Positions 12,331-23,162 of a DNA stretch of 64,000 nucleotides are shown here, in pieces. The DNA lies in assembly GCA_011799875.1 (NCBI GenBank), contig CM022302.1, positions 201,110,086-201,174,085 of the forward strand. Direction: 5' to 3'. A program made the position numbers and the translations under genes. This DNA comes from Thinopyrum elongatum. Its lineage: Eukaryota > Streptophyta > Magnoliopsida > Poales > Poaceae. How positions within the stretch are numbered: position 1 is the first letter of the stretch; the number at the start of each line of letters is the position of its first letter. The notes below the pieces were generated by a model. That model did no database searches and was not told the origin of the DNA. It saw nothing but the letters and a program-made list of their open reading frames with translations.

Positions 12331-12705
12331 TGTAATATATGAGCACAGGGATGGTTGGGAAATGCAAGTACTCCTCCAGCACACCACCACATGTGGTCCT
12401 ATCAAAATAACAGTCGACTGAAAATAAATAGGTCAGTCAATTTTTTATGAACCGTCCGATCTACAAGGAACGGGAAGATGGCCTTCGTCTACCTCCCGCC
12501 AGTCACTGTTAACGATCTTTCTCGAACCGCCAGCGACCACCGGCCCAGACCCCTGCCTCCGCCGCCCCGCCCTTCCCTCGACCTCACACCACCGCCGTGC
12601 TTGGCAGTGCCCCCCGGCCATCCATTTAAGCCCGGCCGACCTCCAGATCGGGCGCCAGCAGCTCCTAGGCCCCACAAACCCCTAAGATAAACACCGAGGC
12701 GCTGC

Positions 12706-12749
12706 TTCCCCGGCGTAAAAGGCGTACTAGCGCCTGTTACGCCGGGGAA
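12706..12749. repeat. 19-bp-arm perfect-loop palindrome
   Basis: TTCCCCGGCGTAA...TTACGCCGGGGAA: arms 12706-12724 and 12731-12749 pair with one mismatch (A12719/G12736) around a 6-nt loop. It lies in the CACTA-1 gene between the candidate first and second exons. Very GC-rich and able to form a stable hairpin; function unknown. Confidence 0.75.
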
Positions 12750-13086
12750 TGCTTCCTTTAATTGGGAATGAACTGACTAGGAATTGAAATCCAGGGGGGC
12801 GACGGACCTCTAGCTAAGGTGAAATAGTATATGAGGAGAAACCTTGTGCATCACGAGTTACTAGGAACATCTAGTATCAGGAAGAAGGTGTAGGAAGAAG
12901 CGGTCAACTAGTGTCTTCTGTGGGATGAATACCGTGCAAGCAGACATGTAAGATTAGCACGGATAAGAGAAGAGGAGTACCATTTTTGGTTGCCAGTGCT
13001 GTGTCCTCCTGATATCGCGGTGATGTTCTTCTTTTTACCGGGGGAACCGATGTTTTAGAGGAAGGTGGAGCCTTGGACGAACCCAT

Positions 13087-13560
13087 GGCCAAATTGTTGA
13101 CTGTGTTGCAGTGGCCGTCTGTCGGCGGAGGGGAAGCAGATCCGAGGCGGCGAAGGACAGCGTAGCGGGAACAACTCTGGTGCGGTGGACGGTGGCGATG
13201 TTGGAGCGGTAGCAGTGAGGCGCATGACGGTGTGGTTGATCTGGCTCGGGTACGGCGCACGTCGGTGTCCTGGAGGCAGCTCAGCCTCGGCTTCAACTAC
13301 TAGCCGTGGAGGGCATTGCGGTTGCGGTGGACGACGATGTCGGTGTATCGGCTCCGGCGTGATGGAGGAGGGCGGCGGTTGATGGGTGGGATGGGGTGGC
13401 GGACGGAGGACGCCGGGGTTTCGCGGCTGGTGGAGAGGTAGTTTTGGCGCCCATGGAGTACGAATGGGGAATCGGACGGGGGGCGGGGGTGGCAGGGGGA
13501 GCTAAGGGGGAACCATGTTTCGGTCTGGGACGCGCTTGTTTTTTTTAACAGATGGGACAC
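13087..13560 (-). promoter_or_regulatory. GC-rich 5' leader of the CACTA-1 gene
   Basis: GC-rich DNA directly upstream of the candidate start codon at 13086 (minus strand), with CGG/CCG-type triplet runs and frames open in several phases, as in grass gene leaders. No clear TATA box was found. The open frames give Pro/Ser/Arg-rich peptides without domains and I do not count them as genes. Confidence 0.35.
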
Positions 13561-14585
13561 CCTTGTTTGAAATTTGGGGAAAGTACAAACTTTGCCCCCC
13601 TCTTAAATTTCGGACCTACTGCAGGTCGGGGGTAGGACGGTAATCCCAGGTGTCCCAAATAGTGGGCGGGAGCAATTTTGGCCGAGCGAATGTGTGTTTA
13701 GGCGGCCACGGTGTATGAATGTTTTTCGGAGGTGGTTGCGTGGCGTCTAGATGAAGTTACAAACCTACCGCGGTTTAGACCTATAGACGTCGGGCCGGTA
13801 GGCTTCACGGGTCGGAGTTAGAAAAGTAATTTCCTTCTACCAAACATTGGCCTCACGCGGTTTCGGGCGAGTAGAGGCTCTTTTGGCGCTTCGTTCGAAA
13901 TTTTGAAACAGAAGCATTCACGTTTAGAGTACTCTTGAACTTTGAGGATTGACCTAAATAGACAATATTAAATTTGACCTTGTATGTTTGAAAACCTCAT
14001 TAAATTATGCACTTCTTTTTAAAATTTTGACACTTGAAAATCCAATAACTACGATTATTTTGGAATGGAGGAGGTAAATTTGAATCTATTTTGTACACGA
14101 CTATATATGCTATTATGTACAAAAGCAGAGCAAAGATTGGTGCCCCCATAATTTAGGTATGATTTACAAATGCCATGATCTCAAATTCAAATAATTGAAC
14201 GGACTTCATGTTGAATTCGAATTTTTTAAACCACCTTAAATTGAATTCAAATGTATGCTAGTTCATAACTAATTATTTATAATGTTCATTGTGTAACTTT
14301 TGTATGTATAATGTGCTTTACACACACAATATGAACTATACTCATGTTCATATTTGATTGCTAAAGTGATGCATTGTCTGGAGTTCAAAATACTAACTGT
14401 GTGGATCAATTATGTCGAATAATAACATAGACATGCTCAAATTCGATAGAATATAGATGTCTGATGGATCAATGACCGTTCCTTACGCGAATTGCAAATA
14501 TCAGGATCCCATCCTAATATTTGGATACAATTTATATTTTTAATCAATGTGTACATCAGTCTTTTACATGTAGTTTCACTCTCCA
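13561..14585. other. AT-rich intergenic DNA with a MITE-like relic
   Basis: No coding frame with a recognisable domain. Near 14048-14075 TTTTGGAATGGAGGAGGTA resembles a worn Stowaway right end, but no left end was found. The rest is AT-rich. Confidence 0.4.
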
Positions 14586-15545
14586 TAGGCCCCTCCTCAC
14601 ACACGTGCTGACTTTCTCTCTCACACATACGCGCACACGGTGTATATCCATCGGTAGTCTCTCACACATGCTCACACACTCTCTCCCGAGGTATCTTTCT
14701 CGCAGACATGCTCTCGATATAACCCTCCCTCCCTCTCGCAACCATTTACATCTGTTTTCACTAACCTTTATCACAAGCACTCTTCCTCTCACAAGCATAC
14801 ACACGCACAATCCCCATCGACCCTTTCTATATACATAGACTTGCCTACGTGTCTCCCGCACGCACATTATCTTTAGGCCTGTCTCGCGCGCATTGTCTCC
14901 ACCTCTCTTCCTAATTGACGAGTATGATTCTAGCAGAGCATTATGTAGGATGCCCCTTAAAGTTAGGTTGGATGAACTGTAATATCAGAGATAAGGGGTT
15001 ACCTTAGTCCGAGGACATAGGGTTACAAATCCTAGCCGGCTTTGTCAGTGGACACAGAATCCTTCACAACTCTGGTATCTTTGTCTTGTACGACTAGTCC
15101 TCCATGGGTCTCCCTAAATGCGTCACGAGCCGACCAATGTGGCGCAGGACGGAACTGAACCAAGGGCTTCACCTCGGCCCACCGGACCTCGCGCGGTGAC
15201 ACACCCTCTGGCCCCAGGTCTTGTTATCTTCTCACACCCACACATACCAACACAGACACCACACAAAATATTTTCTCCTCGTGCCTCTATCCCCTCCCCC
15301 CCTTGTATATACACACTCAAGGGCATCTCTCGCCGTGACATCCTATTCATCTCTCTCTCTCTCTAGACCTCTCTCATTTGTCATGCTATCTCTCCCACGC
15401 CCCCCCGCCGGCCCCTCTATCCATGCCTCTCTCGAATATGTAATACATACACATACCTCTCTAGGCCCTGCCAAATACGTCAACTACACATTCACACATT
15501 CTCACATGTTACATCACGTACCCCATTGATCTAGAAAGCCCTCTC
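14586..15545. repeat. CT/CA-rich low-complexity tract with LTR-like fragment
   Basis: 14586-14900 and 15220-15540 are rich in CTCTCTC, CACACA and TCACAC runs. The central part, about 14945-15230, is more complex (AGTCCGAGGACATAGGGTTACAAATCC) and looks like a scrap of a retroelement LTR, but I could not assign it. No coding evidence. Confidence 0.4.
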
Positions 15546-16258
15546 TTCACGTTTATTTCGCATACAACATTCCTTTTGAATAAAACCACACAAAGTGTGG
15601 CCAAAAAATATTTTAGAATTTCTACATATATACAACATTACAAAGTTATATGGAGGAGTATGAACCTTAATTTGCATTGCATGGTGCACCTAATGATATT
15701 TATTCCGCACTGTGAATTTTTATATTTTTATACTATATATAAAGTGAGTCATAATAAAGAGAAACGAAGAGCATCTCTCTCTCCATCGCATACACCCCCT
15801 CTACGCCCCTTTCACGTACGCACACAAACTATCTCCAGGTCCTCTAAAAGTACGCCCCCAGCACAGTCACCCATGTTTCATCTTTCTCTCGTGATATATA
15901 CAGTGATGATCATTGTATTTGAAGCGAAAGCACGATACATACATTGGACTTCAGAATCCACTCATTACGTTCGCCATTTACGTTTTGTGGTTATTATACA
16001 GTCACAGGCTCACCGTACAGCTCTGTATTTGCTCAAGACATGACTAGTTGACCAGTTAAACGCTCCACGTGGCACCTCTAGTGTTGCATCACATTATCTC
16101 ACTACCATTGGGCCCACCTGTCGGCGTGTATAAGAATGAAAACAAATGATAGCAAAATATTGGACGGTGCTTCGAAGTCATGACCGCGGGCACAGCGGAC
16201 AAGGTGGCCTTGTATTGGTATGCTGAGCCGTCTGTTTTAACACACAGGAGCTGGTGTT
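15546..16258. other. Intergenic, no recognised gene
   Basis: AT-rich to about 16030, then mixed composition. CTCTCTCTCC occurs again near 15775. No domain-bearing frame and no terminal repeats found. Confidence 0.4.
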
Positions 16259-16460
16259 GTGATTATACACACATGCATGCATGCACACGAACTGCATGCA
16301 TGCAACACTCACATGAACACACGCAGCGGCGCACGCACGCAACACTCACACGTACACACACAACCACGCACGCACGCAACACTCACACGCACACACGCAC
16401 GCATGCATGCACACACCACACGACCAACACACACTCTCACGCTCAAGTGCTCAACCTACA
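16259..16460. repeat. CA/GCAT/CGCACGCA microsatellite cluster
   Basis: Interrupted runs of ACACGCACGCA, ATGCATGCA and CACACA. Compound simple-sequence repeat; the His/Thr-rich frames across it are by-products of composition. Confidence 0.8.
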
Positions 16461-16839
16461 CATGCATGCGCACATATCAGGGCTTGACAGACACATACAC
16501 AACCAGGTGGTTCCCATGCACGGGTTGGAGTCTTGTCGCGCCTGCGTAAATTTGTGTTTGTCTCACCTTTTTCCTATGCGAATTGACAGGTGGGACCCAC
16601 AAGGAACGTGGTCAATTTAACCAGTCAACATAGTGCCACACAGACTATTTGGCTGGTCAACAGAGTGCAATCCGATGCTGAACGGTGAGCAAGTGACGTA
16701 TAATCACCGCAAAACGTATATAGTGACCGTAATGAGCGTATTCTGAAGTCCGGTGACCGTATTACGCTTTTCGCTTGAAATACACTAACCGCCCTTGTAT
16801 TTATCTCTTCTCTTGCTCTCTCTGTGGAGCCGAGTAGGC

Positions 16840-17760
16840 CAATGTGCCAGTGCCTAAATTGGCGCACGCCACCCCATTATTGTTGTACTGGTTTCGTAAG
16901 AGCGAACAAGCATTCACGTCTACTGTACAAACTATAGATATGAGTTACAAATGCTATGAAGACGAATACAAATATTTGAATCCACTTTATTCCCAATTTC
17001 TCTCTGTAGGCCCTCCAAAAGTACATCTCTACACGTTCTCACATGTTACATCTAACAACTATGCAATACAACACTAGTACTACACTCTAACACAATAAAT
17101 CATAATCCATATGTGTTTTTAGTTTTACTAGATCTCATATTGTTACTTAATTATTCAGTTTGCATACATTAAAATTGCCTTTGAAATGTATGGCTAGTAT
17201 CATCTACCGCGCGGGAAAAATCCCGCCCTTGCCTGTTTAATCGGGTTTGTATCGATGGATCATGCGAAACAGCAAAACTATAGTAGTACTACAGTACAAG
17301 TAACAGTTCACTGGGCCGCCGTGTCGTGTACTCCTCCGTCGTAAGAGTGGAGCGCTCGCTTTCATAAATGTTCTAGTCCCTTTCGCCGACATGTGGGACA
17401 TCAAGCAACCGGGTCCACGTGCCATACCGAAATAACAATGCAGAGCAGCAGGGGTGAAGCACCCCAGTCATGGCGCCGGCTTAGTAATGAGCAATGAGGC
17501 GTCAAATCACAAAGCTGCACCTTTCCCGCAGTTAAGTTGGAGGGACGAATTAATGCTAAAAAAAGAAGTTGGAGGGACGAAGCAACCATCATTTCACTCG
17601 TTGCTGAATCCGCTTCTCCCTCATCTTCTTCAAGTTAACCACGTGTTGCTTCTGCCGTTGTTCTGCCTCATGTGGGATGCTGATCGGCTGGGTAAAGCAC
17701 TGACACATGGGACCACATGTTAGCAAACCGCCAGGCCCACGTCCTCTAAAAATAAGAAAC
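16840..17760. repeat. Dispersed repeat, copy a
   Basis: Contains blocks seen again elsewhere in the window: TAGGCCCTCCAAAAGTAC...CACATGTTACATC (17008-17055; compare 15465-15515 and 38790-38855), CGCGGGAAAAATCCC...ATCGATGGATC (17208-17260; compare 39050-39120) and GTCAAATCACAAAGC...CAACCATCATTTCACTC (17500-17600; compare 32673-32723). No coding domain recognised. It could belong to the 5' region of a CACTA family, since one copy lies just upstream of the TNP2 gene. Confidence 0.5.
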
Positions 17761-17858
17761 CTCCCCCGCCTTCCGCGCGGCAAAATCACCTCCTTTTTAC
17801 TAATCTTGATACTATAATTTTTTAGATCAATATAATCGAGATTTGTATAGATAGCACA

Positions 17859-20800
17859 TGTAACACCCCATGTCATTAGCCACAGTAATCACTTTTGATA
17901 ATGACAAGTCAGCTAGTTTAACAGTGCATAATCATCATTTGCATCATATTGCATTTCATACTCCTAATTCAAACTTCAAATTAAATTAAAGTGAAAATAA
18001 AAGTTTTTCAAATCAGGAACTAAAATGTTCATCATATTGTAAATAATCCAGAGACAATTCTAAAATTATAACCAACATTCACTAAATTACTTAATTGACT
18101 CTAACAGCAACAAAACAGAATTAAATTAATACCTTTTGTTTAAATAAAATCCATATAGAAACATTTGGACTCAAAACCTTTTTATATCAATGTTAAATAT
18201 TCCACTGCTATTATATGGGCAAGTTCCATATTTCATGAAAGTCATTTGGTTTAAAAAGAAAATACAAAATAGAATTAAGAAAAGAAAACAGAAAGAGAAA
18301 AGAAGAAAAAGAAAAGGCCCACTGTACCTGGGCTTAAGTGCTACAGCCAGCGGCCCAGCCCACCCCGCGCCTCCTCCCACCTCCCGCACTGCTCACCGCG
18401 GCTGCTATCGAGCACCTAGCGCGTGTAGCCAGGCCCCCCCTTCGTGCGGTCGACAGCGCGCCGCGCTCGCCAGGGAGGATAAGAGCAACTCCCCGCACCC
18501 CCTGGTGAACCCTAGCGCCCACCAGTTCCCCTCTCGTCCCCTCCCTCACTCTCGTTCGAGATGCCCGAGCGCCACCCTCGCTGCCGTTCGCCGTAGCCGC
18601 GGCCACCGTCGCCCGTTCGCCGCTCAGACAAGTCCTGGAGCACCGCCGTGGGCTTCTGCTTCGACTACGCAGCCGGATCGAGCCCGGAAGCCCCTCCCGT
18701 CGCCGCATTCTTCCTCGCCTCTGCCTCGGCCACCGCATCGACCTCGTCGTCGATCTACGCCACCGGACGACCCCTAGCCCACTGCCCACTCCCCACGCTC
18801 CCCTGGTGAGCTCCTGCGCGTGACGCGCCCTCCCCTGCCTCCTCGAGCCATCCCTAGCTGCTGCTCCGCCGAGGCCGAGCCCCTGCCTCCGCCACTGCTC
18901 GTTGCCGGCGTCGATCTGGTGACCAAATGGCCTCGCAACCAAGCCCGTTGCATTCACCGCATCGAGTAGACGCTGTAGCCATCTCACGCTGCTCGTTTTG
19001 CGCCTCCCAGCTCCGATCCCGACGAGTACCAAACTCCGGCGACCACCTCGTCGCTCGCCGTCGACGATACCGACCACCTTAGCCCCCGCCGTCACCCCAG
19101 ATCGCTCCGCCGCCGTCTTGACGTTCGAACGAGCCCGGCCGCGCTCGAAATGGCGCGGTGTGGACGAAACCCGACCCCCTCCCGAGCCGCGCCGTCGCGT
19201 TTGGCTCGCCGGAGCCAACTCCGGCGCGTCTCCGGCCGGCCCCGACGTGGCGCTATCCTGGCCGCCCTCGTGCCACTGACCGATGGGCCCGGCTGGCCCC
19301 GTTCACCAGTCAGCGCTGCTGACTGGGCAACCTGTGTCTATGACATGCGGGCCCCACTCCATTAAATGTTTATTAAAAATAAATAAAACTAATAATTAAT
19401 TAGTTAATTAGTATACTAATCTCTCACTAACAGTAGGGCCCACCGTCTAATTAGGTTAATTAGATTAAACTAACTCTGTTTAGTTAGCACTGTCACTGAC
19501 ATGTGGGTCCCACTTGACCCACGTGTCTGGTTTGACTGGTCAACCGACCAGTTGACCTGTTGATGTCATGCTTGCATCATCATTTACTATTCTAGATAAT
19601 TCGAATTTAAATAAATAATTAAATTTAGAAAATAATTAAAACTTTAGAAAATCATATAAAATAATCCGTAACTCCGATGAAAATAATTTATATATGAAAG
19701 TTGCTCAGAATTTCGATACGAGTCTGAATACGCCCTCTGTATTCCTGTCAGATGCCCCTAGCTAGATGGACATGAAACTTTTAGACCGAATTCGATAAAT
19801 GAATAGTGCTCAAATTTAATAAAATAAATCCAAATAAATTCCTAAATTAACTAACTCATTTAGTTAGGCAGTAGAACACCCCGACATATCATTTAGGCAT
19901 GTCATCATATTGTTTGCATTTTTATTGTGGATTTATTGTTTCTCTCCCCCTCCTTCTCTCTCGATAGACGTCGAGACCGGCGCCGCTGCAGCTGAGTACG
20001 ACTACGCTACAGACAAGCAGCCCGTTGATGACCCCTCTTTCTTGCCAGAGCAACCAGGCAAGCCCCCCCCCCTTGAGCATCCAGATATCGCCCATTCCAT
20101 TTCTCCTGCTTGCATTAGATTTTGCTACTGTTAATGTTTGCTCCTATTCTGATGCATAGCCTGCTTTTGTAACCTGTTTATTGTTACCTTACCTGCCTAT
20201 GTTAAACTGCTTAGTATAGGTTGGTAGTGAACCATCAGTGACCCCCACCACCTTACCCTTGTTGCCCCTGCTTGATCATCGATGACTCGATCAATGTGAC
20301 CGTCGACCAGAGACCGACACATCACTTCACCCCCTTAGTTGTACAACTATGCATAGTTACTATCGGGTGCCGAGGGTGATACCTCGTAACGCACTCCTGA
20401 TGAATACTCTGCAGTGTAGCTGTTCGGCCGTGGTCATCGAGGGTGATTCCTCCTTCTCCACTTCCGATAAGACTCTATCGTGCAACCCCTCAGTGTGAAC
20501 CTCGAGGGTGATGCCTCATATGTTCACCCTAATGATTTCATCGAGTGGAATTCATCGAGGGTGATTCCTCGGGGTTTCCCGCTTAATGCTATGACCACAC
20601 GGTTACTTTGACCTTTGTTAGAGGCGGGTCGACCCTGATGGGTACCCGCAGGGGATCTATGATGTCGGCTGTGCCGAAAGGGCACTCGAGTGTGATATTG
20701 AGGCGGAGCTTCAGAAACTCTGATCGTCTCCGCGTGTTACTAAATCAGCCTATCGGATTTGGGTATTTGATCTGAGTGGGTCGACGTGCCCTATACGCAC

Positions 20801-21953
20801 TACCACCACGCGGGATTATGGTTTATGGGGCCCTCTACGTCGTACGTTTCTCCCGAAAGCTCTTCAGACGTCACGGTTCACCGTGCGGGCTGATTGTCGG
20901 GAATGGGCTGGATACTTCACTGACGAGTTCAGTGTCGCGCCTGCACCCCGGCCAGTCTCGCAACGCGCAGGTTGCCCAGGGCGATGGCCCAAGACCTCTG
21001 GGTGCATAGGTTAATCCGGCGTGCTGACCTCTCTGCTGAGCCTAGGTAGGGCGCTGCTTCGTGTTGATCTCCCGAGGCCGGGCATTACCCAGCAAGTGTG
21101 TCTGGCCAGAGGTGATCGAACGTGTTGGGTAACAGTAGTGCACCCCTGCAGGGAAGAATAATTTATTGATAGCCGGTCCTACGGTAAAGGACGCTCAGTT
21201 TGTTTATCCCGATCTACTACTTGAACTGGATATTTGTTTAATTAATTGAAGCTTCGGGATCACTTTCTCGCAGGGAGTCGAGGAAGGATCTCTAGGCTTA
21301 CTTCAACATGTTTGCTTAATAAAATGCTATTCTACTCTCTTCTATTGCTGCAAGGTGGTGGCTTCGTGAAGAAGTTTGAAGATGCTAGTCTTGGATAGGA
21401 CTAGGCCTTCTCTCTATTCTGGCATTTCTGCAGCCCAGTCCACATATACAGCCTTTTCCCCTTTGATAATGTTGCATATGTAGTGTAGATCCTTGCTTGC
21501 TGAGTACTTCGGATGAGTACTCACGGTTGCTTTGCTTCCTCTTTTCCCTATATTCCCCTACTTGGTGATACAACAGACGATGGAGCCCCGGAGCCAGATG
21601 CCACTGCAGGAGCTTACTACCAAATGGGTCCAGACGATACTTACTACTGGATCGAGCCAGCCGACCAGGAGTAGGATCGGAGGCTCCCAGGCAGGAGGCC
21701 TACGCCTTTCGATCTAGAGTCCTTGTTTGTGCTAGCCTTCTTAAGGCAAAACTTGTCTAACTATGTCTGTACACAGATATTATTTGTATGACTGACTTGT
21801 GTATTCGGATCCTCGTGATCCCTGGTCTGTAATATTGTGGATCTCCGTGTATTTGTGATAGAGTTGTGTTGTGATATCTTCCCGTGAGTCCCTATGCTTG
21901 ATCGTGCATGTTTGCGTGTATGATTAGTGCATGATTGAGTCGGGGGCGTCACA
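17859..21953. mobile_element. 4.1-kb solo LTR (LARD-like)
   Basis: Bounded by TGTAACACCCC and GGGGGCGTCACA, which form the short inverted ends of an LTR, and flanked on both sides by GCACA (17854-17858, 21954-21958), a 5-bp target duplication. No gag, protease, RT or integrase motif lies inside and no internal copy of the ends is visible, so the 4095 bp behave as one LTR left by unequal recombination. 18.3-19.35 kb is very GC-rich with frames open in several phases; 20.36-20.57 kb has four CGAGGGTGATnCCTC motifs. Such long LTRs are known from Sukkula/LARD elements in barley; assignment by length and style only. Confidence 0.75.
20371..20570. repeat. Four spaced CGAGGGTGATnCCTC motifs in the solo LTR
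   Basis: Copies start at about 20371, 20438, 20502 and 20554, 52-67 bp apart, with different DNA between them. Each is close to a short inverted repeat (GAGG...CCTC). Possible regulatory repeats of the LTR. Confidence 0.6.
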
Positions 21954-21958
21954 GCACA

Positions 21959-22161
21959 CAGGAGCAAAACCAAGTGGTACGGTTAAGGGCATCCACAATG
22001 TGTAGCCAAATGTGAAAATAGCTTTTGGCATCGATGGGAACCATTATGGAGGGTGCTGCCAAAGCCAAAAAGAGGGAACCGAAGCTCCCTAATTGATTGA
22101 TTGATTGAAGGAATAGAAAAATGCAAACTCTCTCCTCTTTCTCCCGTGCTTGGATGCATGT
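21959..22161. other. MITE-like fragment between two retroelements
   Basis: TTAAGGGCATCCACAATGTG near 21986 resembles the left end of grass MITEs with GGGCATCCACAATG termini. The right end may have been displaced by the Tat A insertion at 22167. No coding content. Confidence 0.3.
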
Positions 22162-22166
22162 ACAGT

Positions 22167-23080
22167 TGTCGGTGCAACAAACCCTGGGTCTATTGCCCAG
22201 ACCGTGCACAGGCCCAAGATCAAGATTGCAACATCCAAGACAAGGCCAAGATGAAGAGATAGGCTCTTTGAGGAATCAAAGGGAAAGCTGAGAAGACCAA
22301 GTCAAGCCAAGAAGCAAGGCACCGCTAAGGGAAAACCTCCCTTGCCGGGCAGGAGAGCCTGGCGAGGTCAAGGTTGCCCCGGAAGCAAGCCTCAGGATCG
22401 CCCCGGCAGGCCTGCCGGGGCATACGAAGGCAAAACACCCCGCCAAGGCTTCACCACCCCACCTCACAGCGACGCAAGTCACCGATCGATGCGGTGTCAA
22501 GCCCCAAGATGACTAAGTGGCTGCCTTTTGCCACATGGCAGCCATTTCCTGCAGGAATCACCTCCAGATGACACCCGTCCTGTGATGTGTCATGCAGACA
22601 GGAGAGAAGGTGGCCAAACAGCCCGGCAAGGCATGCCGGGCAGGCCCTGATGTGACACTGAGCAGCGCATTTAATGCGTACTGCTCTGTCTGTAGAGGAG
22701 ATATGATAGCACTGTTCGCTATCTAATCAGTACACAATGACTGATTTGCCACTGTGGTGACCCCTTAATCTATAAAAGGAGGCCCATGGCAACCATAGAA
22801 AGGATTCGGACCCCTGTACACCCATACGCGCGTAGCTGCTCTCGCCCCGAGGCAACCCTACCGGGAAAGAGCACTGCGTTTCCACCACCATCCACCATCA
22901 ATCCACCAAAGCAGGAGTAGGTTTTTACGCCTCGCGGCGGCCCGAACCTGGGTAAAAACTGCCCGTGTGATCTCTGCCGCACTACGCTGCGCTCCTCCGC
23001 TCTTTGTGCAATGCGCTCAGTCCCCCTGCCGAACCAAAAGGGGCCCTTGGCCCCATAGGTGGCCGTGGTTTCGCATGACA
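22167..23080 (+). repeat. 5' LTR of Tat A
   Basis: Begins TGTCGGTGCAACAAACC and ends TTTCGCATGACA. A TATA-like TCTATAAAAGGAGG at about 22771-22784 precedes the likely transcription start. Same length as the 3' LTR. Confidence 0.93.
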
Positions 23081-23084
23081 TCTT

Positions 23085-23102
23085 TGGCGCGCCAGGTAGG
23101 AG
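23085..23102 (+). other. Primer-binding site of Tat A
   Basis: TGGCGCGCCAGGTAGGAG starts five bases after the 5' LTR, the expected place for a tRNA primer site, and begins with TGG as required to pair with a tRNA CCA end. The tRNA species was not determined. Confidence 0.6.
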
Positions 23103-23162
23103 GCTGCGCTTGCGTGAACCCGTGTACGAAGCGCGTCATCTTCACCGCCATCTTCTTCGTCA

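Larger units (their letters stand above)
6598..13086 (-). pseudogene. Transposase_24-type CACTA gene, multi-exon, decayed
   Basis: Minus-strand gene with readable GT-AG introns. Last exon 6598-6945 (from CAG/CAAGCTATGG to the stop) encodes a coiled-coil-like tail (FLRNTGLVVKAI). Upstream exons: about 7459-7578 (KVPEPNAVEIFKDCHTSKTK, donor GTAAGT), about 7650-7740 (NKANHTKVKFQQTTGSRSYI), 7818-8020 (KANSELAQTSPVENISNEDW), 8129-8400 (EIRFEAGLKRP, AVRCHARILPTWIQYRN) and a basic N-terminal exon about 8474-8890. Farther up are duplicated exon relics near 9662, 10318, 11351-11499, 11984-12156 and a likely first exon 12981-13086 beginning MGSSKAPPSSK. This order matches plant Transposase_24 proteins (TNP1/TNPA-like partners of TNP2). 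A TGA and a frameshift in the 7.94-8.02 kb exon and a TAG near 8350 break it. Upstream exon boundaries are my reading and less certain. Confidence 0.7.
5106..13560 (-). mobile_element. CACTA-1 DNA transposon (partial; right end not found)
   Basis: The left terminus CACTACAAAAAAAATACACTTCC at 5106 has the 5'-CACTA start of En/Spm elements. Subterminal arrays follow (see separate entries), then a Transposase_24-type gene on the minus strand with its GC-rich leader ending near 13.56 kb. The right terminus, which should end in TAGTG and carry the reverse complement of the left arm, was not found; 13560 is only the last point where I can tie sequence to the element. No TNP2 transposase gene is seen in this element, so it is incomplete or was mobilised in trans. 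Confidence 0.7.

Noticed and set aside
12905..12916. Possible right CACTA terminus CAACTAGTG
   Set aside because: Only about nine bases match the 37210 end and the adjoining sequence does not; it lies within the CACTA-1 gene.
16180..16620. 146-codon His/Thr-rich frame
   Set aside because: Translation of a CA/CG microsatellite.
18190..18777. 195-codon open frame, plus strand
   Set aside because: Pro/Arg/Ser-rich, same GC island; opposite-strand frame equally open.
18334..19218. 294-codon open frame, minus strand
   Set aside because: Lies in the GC-rich island of the solo LTR, where several frames on both strands are open; Arg/Gly/Ser-rich with no motif.
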